Source of the DNA: Utricularia gibba
Lineage: Eukaryota > Streptophyta > Magnoliopsida > Lamiales > Lentibulariaceae
DNA: 64,000 nucleotides
Direction of reading: 5' to 3'
NCBI GenBank assembly: GCA_002189035.1
Contig: NEEC01000015.1
Coordinates: forward strand, 1,054,001 to 1,118,000
Made by a program: the position numbers and the translations under genes. Below, piece by piece: positions 57,682 through 64,000 of this stretch. Every line of letters starts with the position of its first letter. Within the stretch, counting starts at the first letter, position 1. Under the pieces are notes generated by a model. The model saw only the letters and a program-made list of their open reading frames with translations, had not been told where the DNA came from and did no database searches.

Positions 57682-58443
57682 TCCTTCTGTGAATATGGTA
57701 TGCTGGTTTACTCTCCTTGTGATTTGCACACAGGAAACGAAGAACCTCCAACGGTTCATGTATAAACACTCATCACTGTAACCTCGAGTTACCATCTTCA
57801 TGATCATGTTCATGTGTTTACTGGGGTTGCGGAATGACAAAACCGTCATGGTCAGGCTCGGGTCGGCTAGCATAAGGTATGTGTCTGAGTTCATATATGT
57901 GTTATTATGTTTCTGAAGTAAAACAAGCGTAACATAGAAAATGTATCAGGATTTTTTCTTTAATCCAGTCTAGAGATTTTTTGAGGCAGTTTTTTTTAAA
58001 AAAGGATTTATTTAGTATTTAGATCCAATTAAATTTGAATTTGTTATTTCTTAGATTAAATCCAATTTTTTTATAAAAAAATGGAAATTTGGAAGATTTA
58101 AGGTAAGAACTAAGAATTACAATTGTATAATTATTTTAATAAATTTAATTAAAAATAATTAAATCGATTTACTGTATAATAAAAATATTTAATCAAGATT
58201 CATAGTTAATTCAAAAAAGATATTAAATTCCTTTTTTAAAACATTGGTTACAGCCTACAGGGAGAGGGAAGAATTTGAAAGGCAAGAGCATGTGGGCTTG
58301 CCAGTCTAAAGTTGGCCCAATTCACCTTTGGAAGGTTCATTAAGGAGCACCCAATTTCGTTTCGGAGCCCTAGAATTGAATTTCTTCTGGGATTCTTCTT
58401 CTATTCCGTAGTGATTGAAGGAGTATTCTGCGAATTGGGTGGA
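57682..58443. other. Spacer between VPS35 and Tls1-like gene
   Basis: 3' flank of VPS35, an AT-rich part with short A/T runs, then the leader of the next gene. No gene or repeat is supported. Confidence 0.5.
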
Positions 58444-59196
58444 ATGAAAACCAAGAATTTTCGGAAAAGGAGTTCGGATGTTGAAGTTGAGGGTGAAGAC
58501 GAAGAGAAAGCATCGATTTTGAGCTTGGAGGAGGTGAAATTTCTCCAGAAACAAAGGGAAAAGAAGTCAGGGATTCCGGCAATCCTCGTCTCGCCGCACT
58601 CCGCCTCAGATGCTTCTGGAGGCGCCGCCGTGACCAGCCCCTCAGGATTGGCTCGTAAGGTTAAAGACAAGGGCGAAGGCGATGCCGAGAAAGACGATTT
58701 GGTTTTGCAGGACACTTTTGCTCAAGAAACCGCAGTAGTTGTGGAGGATCCCAATATGTTGAAGTACATTGAGCAAGAGTTAGCCCGTAAAAGAGGCAAA
58801 AATCTTGCTATTTCCGATGAACAAGTTGAGAACGACATCAAGCATGCGGAGGATGAACTATACAATATCCCAGAGCATCTGAAAGTGAAGCGGAAGCGAG
58901 GCTCCGGGGAAAACACGACGCAGTGGACTACTGGGATTGCTGAGATACAGCTTCCGATTGAGTACAAGCTGAGAAATATCGAAGAAACTGAGGCTGCTAA
59001 GAAGCTTTTGCAAGAGAAAAGAATGATGGGCCGTGGGAAAGGTGATGCCTCTGGGAAATCCGGGAACGAGGATAAGAATGCGGAGGAATATGGTTCCGAG
59101 ACTAGACATTCCGGTAATAGAAGACAAGCTGCAACGGATGAATTCATGCTTGAAAGATTCAGGAAAAGAGAAAGGATGAGGCACACTAGGAGGTAA
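58444..59196 (+). CDS. C9orf78/HCA59 (Tls1) family spliceosome-associated protein
   Basis: Intronless, 250 aa, starting MKTKNFRKRSSD. An N-terminal extension in the same frame runs into the leader and has no ATG, so I exclude it. Shows the Hep_59 domain: LSLEEVKFLQKQREKKSGIP near the N-terminus, DTFAQETAVVVEDPNMLKYI and EQELARKRG in the middle, and ELYNIPEHLKVKRKRGSGEN, then TTQWTTGIAEIQLPIEYKLR at 170-215. The tail is basic and ends RFRKRERMRHTRR. Human C9orf78 and fission yeast Tls1 bind the helicase Brr2 and influence splice-site choice. Likely nuclear and low abundance. Confidence 0.9.
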   Translation: MKTKNFRKRSSDVEVEGEDEEKASILSLEEVKFLQKQREKKSGIPAILVSPHSASDASGGAAVTSPSGLARKVKDKGEGDAEKDDLVLQDTFAQETAVVVEDPNMLKYIEQELARKRGKNLAISDEQVENDIKHAEDELYNIPEHLKVKRKRGSGENTTQWTTGIAEIQLPIEYKLRNIEETEAAKKLLQEKRMMGRGKGDASGKSGNEDKNAEEYGSETRHSGNRRQAATDEFMLERFRKRERMRHTRR

Positions 59197-60088
59197 CTAA
59201 CTATCTTTCTTCCCCTTCCGCCACTCACTGCACAAAAAACAATGTTCTACCCTCTTACTCTGTGAGAAAAATAGAAGCTTCAAGCATCTGTCTTGTTACT
59301 TGTAGATGAACAAGACAGTTGATCAGAGTTCGTAGATCAAGCAGGGGAAGAGCTCTAGGCATCCACCCCATGAATGCGTTGTAAGTTGTTGTTGCATTGA
59401 TCTCCCATCTTGGATCGAAGAGGCAGTGAACATCAGTGACATTCCCTGTCTAGATCACATATAATTCCTGTTATCCCCACTCTATTCTTCCACACAATGT
59501 GCCTGCCCATGCTTGTTCTCTTAATGCACCCCGCCACCTCGAAATGCTATGCCATGCTTAGAGAATAATGCCCAGATCTTGTTGCACGAGACAGTTAAGT
59601 GTTGCTTTAAGACAGCCAGCAGATTGAGAGTTCTTGTTTCGTTGTCAGGTAGTCAATGGGTCCCCAATCTTCCAAAAAAGACCTCTTCTTGGACGCCATG
59701 AGAGGTCCGAGTTCGTCAAGGAAGAGGTCTTCTCATGTACACCAATTTCCACACTCCATTCAATTACCACAGCAACAGCACACGGCAGATTCTTAATAAA
59801 TAAATAAATTTTAGAATAAAATAATTAGGTATTGCCACGTAGCTATCGTGGTGGGGCCATATGGTCCCCCTTGTCATTTACTCTCCCTTCGCTGTCCGTC
59901 TGGATCTTTCATCCCCTTTTCCTTCTATTTACACCTCTCAACATTAATCACCACTCCAGTAGTTGAGACTCGAAGTGGGCCCTCACCGCGGCCCAACTCC
60001 TCCCACCCGGACGCGCTCCCTACGCTGCTTCCCCTACCTATCAAAAAAAAAAAAATCCGTAAAAAAATTATTTAACATTTTATATATT

Positions 60089-60095
<7 letters not shown>

Positions 60096-60134
<39 letters not shown>
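60096..60134. repeat. (AT)n microsatellite
   Basis: Pure alternating AT of about 38 bp within a larger AT-rich zone; likely length-variable between individuals. Confidence 0.9.
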
Positions 60135-60137
<3 letters not shown>

Positions 60138-60379
60138 CATATATTTGTATATTTTTTAACATTAAAAAAATTATTGAATGTTTTAACTATGGTTAAAGCG
60201 CGTACGGTAAAATATTTTATTAATGAATATATTTATATTTATTTATATTTAGATAAATATGTATTATGTAATTATAATTAAAATATTTAATTTTTAGGAA
60301 TATTTTAAGTATTAAATGCATTATCAAATATAAATTTTTTAAAGATGATATTAGAATATTAATATGTTTAAGTATAATG

Positions 60380-60382
<3 letters not shown>

Positions 60383-60422
<40 letters not shown>
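60383..60422. repeat. (AT)n microsatellite
   Basis: Second alternating AT run of about 38 bp, 250 bp from the previous one. Confidence 0.9.
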
Positions 60423-60424
<2 letters not shown>

Positions 60425-61274
60425 CGTTTAATATATAATAATAGAATTTTAATTATTTGAGTGATATAGATATAATTAAACCTTCTTCCCTCTCTTCATT
60501 TTTATATATTATTCACATACTCAAAAAATGAATATATAAATAATATAATTATACAAGATTGACATATATGTGATAATTAATCAAATAATGATTTATATGT
60601 AAAGATTTATATTCTTTGATATACATATAGACAGTAGACTTTTATAATAAAAAAAGGTTGCAAGTTGAGAGGTGGGCTGGAATTATTGGAGTGGAAGAGG
60701 AGCCATGTGTTATGGGAGACGACAATGGTGAATAATTTGAGTAGCGAAGCGGAGGGTGAGGCGTTACCTGGGCGTTACGGCCGTTTGCCGACAAGGCATC
60801 ATGCATACGGATATAGTTATAGAGGCGTTTCTGCGCGGGGACGCGGCGTTAAATGCATGGAAAAGGCCGTTATCTGTGGATCCCAAATGGGGTATCGTTG
60901 AATGCGAGGAGGATTGGCAGCAAGAGTGCCAGAGAGCGAGAGAGAGAGAGAGAGGGAACATTTATGTTGTCTTCTATTGCTCTTCCTTACGGAGACGATG
61001 CTTTCTGGGTTGGGTTTCCCATGACTGAGGGGGGCGATCTTCTTCACTCTTTCCGAACTCTCTCTGTCTCTGTCTTCGCGGCTCACTCTCCGCCGTATTG
61101 TCGCTCTCCTCTGGTTTCAGGGTGTTGGATTTTTTTTGATATCTGGGCCGTTTGATGTTTTGATTTAGGATTCGGTTTCTGGTTCGTGCGTTTTTCCCAC
61201 TTCGTGATATGTTATAAATGTTTGTGATTCCGGTTTCGCTTAGGAATTGGTGGTGACTTGGTAGAGGATTGGAG

Positions 61275-63920
61275 ATGGGTCTTATAAGTACGATTTTGGG
61301 ATTTTTTGGGTTTGGTGTCGGGATTGCTATTGGCCTTACTGTTGGGTACTTTCTGTTCGTCTACTTTCAGCCGACAGACGTACAGGTGGGTTAAAACATT
61401 TCTGTGCTCAATTCTTTGATGTTGGGATAAGTATTGATGTTCCAAGTGGGCTTCTTGTTGCAATTCGAATGTTCAGGATCCTGAAATTCGTCCATTAGTA
61501 GAGAAAGATGCCACTAGTCTGCAACAACTTCTCCCAGAAATACCTCTTTGGATCAAGAATCCTGACTATGACCGCGTAAGTTGAACTTACTTAGTTGCCG
61601 CAATTCTGGAGGTTTTATGTGGAACTGGACATAAGCAAGAGATTGGATATTTTGCACAAAACAATTACCAGAATCTCTTTTCAGGTTGATTGGCTGAACA
61701 GATTCATTGAACATATGTGGCCTTATTTGAATAAGGTATGTTTAAGGAGCTTGCTGCTTTGGTTGTAAGGTACAGTTGTGTCTCTAACTAAGTTTTGGGG
61801 TTGCTCAATGATCAGGCCATTTGCGCAATGGCAAAGAAAATAGCAGAGCCAATTGTTGCTGAGCAAATTCCCAAGTACAAAATTGATTCTGTAGATTTTG
61901 AAGCCTTAACACTTGGTAGCCTACCACCCACATTTGAAGGTTTTCTCAGATCCCCACTTAGTATTTCTTTCATTTGCAAGAAAGCAGTTGCCTTCTGCTC
62001 ATCTGACTTATGATGCAGGAATCAAAGTTTACAACACTGAAGAAAAGGAACTGATCATGGAACTGGGCTTGAAGTGGGCAGCCAATCCTAATATCTTAGT
62101 TGCTGCCAAGGCATTCGGCCTAAAAGCCACCGTTCAGGTACTCACTGTCCCAGATTCTTGTCGAAGTCAGAAACCACTTTTCGTCCTTTTCCTTTGCTCC
62201 TTCGTTGAATACCTAGCACTGAACTGATGCATGGTTTCGAGTACTTTTTTCAGGTGGTTGATTTGCAAGTGTTTGCTTCTCCACGTATCACGCTAAAGCC
62301 TCTAGTCTCTAGCTTCCCCTGTTTCGCCAATATCCATGTATCTCTTATGCAAAGGGTGAGTGAACGTTCTGTATATCTTTTCTGAAAACCAAAATCCCAT
62401 ATCGAAATCTATTATACATCATTTATCTTGGGAATGGCTTTCTTCATTTCATCTTCTCTCATGTAGCCCCATGTGGACTTCGGTGTTAAGCTGCTAGGTG
62501 CTGATGCGATGTCAGTTCCTGGGGTTTACAGATTTGTGCAGGTGATTCTAAATAGCCGTTGCACATTCTCGATAATGAAATCTATAGCTTCAATCGTTAT
62601 TTTGCATTGTCTGTTCACCAGGAAACCATAAAAGATCAGGTTGCAAACATGTATCTATGGCCAAAAAGACTTGAAGTTCAAGTACTGGATCCATCACAGT
62701 AAGTTCTTTACAGAGCTTTCTTTACTCGATGAAGAAAGCATGTGTTGCGTTTCTGATCAAGTTTTTGGGTTATCTTTGGCTCAGGGCGATGAAGAAACCA
62801 GTCGGGCTTCTGAATGTCACTGTTGTTAGAGCGACAAAGCTCAAGAAGAAGGATCTTCTGGGAGCATCAGATCCTTATGTGAAGCTGAAGATGAGCGACG
62901 ACAAACTCCCGGCCAAGAAAACAAGCATTAAACATAAGAACCTGAATCCGGAATGGAATGAGGAGTTCACCTTCGTCGTCAAGGACCCTGAAACGCAGCT
63001 CCTTGAGTTCTCTGTGTATGACTGGGAGCAGGTTCGTTTTCCACTGATTGATTGCTTCCTTCTTACATTAGAGATGCTGATGCTTTTGTTCCGTTGTTCA
63101 GGTCGGAAACCATGACAAGATGGGATTGAATGTTGTTCCACTCAAGGACTTGACTCCTGAGGAACCAAAAGTCCTCACGCTCGATCTTCTCAAGAACCTG
63201 AATCCAGACGACGTACAAAATGAGAAATCAAGAGGCCAACTTGTACTCGAAGTTAACTACAAACCTTTCAAGGGCGACGAGGTGCCTAGCAACGTGGAAG
63301 ATTCAAATGTTGTCCAAAAAGCTCCAGAAGGAACGCCGGAGGGCGGTGGTTTGCTTGTGATCACTGTCCATGAAGCTCAAGATTTGGAAGGCAAACACCA
63401 TACCAATCCATCTGTGCGGCTACTCTTCCGTGGCGAGGAACGGAAAACAAAGGTGTGGGATTCGTAGATATAACATCATTTCTTGCTCCATGTTTCAGGT
63501 AATGATACATGGCTTCCTGAAATGCAGGTAGTGAAAAAGAACAGGGATCCCAGATGGGAAGAGGAGTTCCAGTTCATGCTCGAGGAACCACCCATAAATG
63601 ACAGAGTCCATGTGGACGTAGTCAGTACTTCCAAGCGAATGGGCTTGCTACACCCCAAGGTACCTACCCAAGTTACACTCACTCGTTTCCTCTGCACAAG
63701 AACACAGTTCCAATGTCAATATCCATCTGCATACCTTGATTCGGGATGGCTGTTTTGCCATTGGCTTGATTGGTGTATTTTGTTATAGGAAACTCTGGGG
63801 TATGTGGATATCTATCTATCAGATGTGGTGACCAACAAACGCATAAACGAGAGGTACCATTTGATCGACTCGAAGAACGGCCGTATTCAGATTGAGATGG
63901 AATGGAGAACCGCATCTTGA
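61275..63920 (+). CDS. SYT2: Synaptotagmin 2 (SMP and double C2 domain membrane tether)
   Basis: Twelve exons: 61275-61385, 61477-61575, 61685-61735, 61816-61939, 62019-62137, 62254-62355, 62467-62541, 62622-62698, 62785-63031, 63102-63452, 63528-63659, 63789-63920; 539 aa. An N-terminal membrane anchor (GFFGFGVGIAIGLTVGYFLF) precedes the SMP lipid-transfer domain (~65-255, including WLNRFIEHMWPYLNKAIC and NPNILVAAKAFGLKATVQ), then C2A (MKKPVGLLNVTVVRATKLKK, ~263-370) and C2B (GGLLVITVHEAQDLEGKHH, ~430-535). C2A keeps ASDPYVK and VYDWEQ but C2B replaces several Ca ligands (HTNPSV), so calcium binding is likely C2A only. The sequence is closer to Arabidopsis SYT2 than SYT1 (STDVQ-like start, NPSVRLLFRGEERKTK). 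It acts at Golgi or ER-plasma membrane contact sites. Confidence 0.95.
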
Positions 63921-64000
63921 ACAAGCAACTCTGAACTCTCCCTCTCTTTTTCCCTCTTTAATCTGCAGTTGAAACATAGCAATTGTCATGAAATACCTTT

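Larger units (their letters stand above)
59197..61274. other. Spacer with AT microsatellites
   Basis: No gene is supported. The middle is extremely AT-rich. A GA microsatellite at about 60937-60955 lies in the SYT2 upstream region, and the final 150 bp is the SYT2 leader. Open frames at 60665-61155 have no domain content. Confidence 0.5.

Noticed and set aside
1-64000. CRISPR arrays, bacterial operons, phage or viral integration
   Set aside because: All repeats are coding minisatellites or simple sequence; genes are intron-containing plant genes and no viral protein was seen.

Overview
This window is nuclear DNA from a flowering plant, most likely a eudicot. The genes are intron-rich with GT-AG introns, the spacers are AT-rich, and the proteins are typical of plants: VTL iron transporter, extensin-like protein, U-box/ARM E3 ligase, PPR protein, DUF241 protein, SKU5-similar oxidase, La-related protein 1, VPS35 and synaptotagmin 2. 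I cannot fix the species from the sequence. Exon coordinates were derived by hand from splice signals, reading phase and family conservation.

Layout. 1-8.9 kb: a vacuolar-iron-transporter-like gene (-), an extensin-like proline-rich gene (-) and a U-box E3 ligase (+). 9.9-16.1 kb: a COG0212 5-formyl-THF cyclo-ligase-like gene, a small conserved unknown and an M14 zinc carboxypeptidase, all (+). 16.7-20.3 kb: a head-to-tail duplicated pair of B-type response-regulator-like genes, each with a degenerate receiver and a GARP DNA-binding domain. One copy carries a 57-bp coding minisatellite; the other has a frameshifted tail. 21.3-27.8 kb: a DUF7796-type membrane protein, a DUF241 protein and a PPR protein (+). 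29.4-38.6 kb: an SKS5-like oxidase and peroxisomal enoyl-CoA hydratase 2 (+), convergent with prolyl oligopeptidase (-). 40.2-45.7 kb: two conserved microRNA genes on the minus strand, MIR394 and MIR171, with no protein-coding gene between them that I trust. 47-63.9 kb: a LARP1-type RNA-binding protein, a charged nuclear-type protein, the retromer subunit VPS35, a C9orf78/Tls1-like spliceosomal factor and synaptotagmin 2 (+).

How the genes relate. These are ordinary, mostly independent chromosomal genes rather than an operon or cassette. SKS5-ECH2-POP and DUF241-PPR repeat gene neighbourhoods that I recall from Arabidopsis chromosomes 1 and 2, so the window looks like conserved euchromatin. 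The least conventional parts are the lineage-style tandem pair of receiver-GARP genes with its expanding acidic/Gln-Pro repeat tail, and the two microRNA loci, which do not show up as coding regions. Minor oddities include a SKS5 C-terminal extension, an ECH2 without a canonical PTS1, an out-of-frame upstream ORF on the DUF7796 gene, and an in-frame intron (possible exitron) in the small unknown gene.
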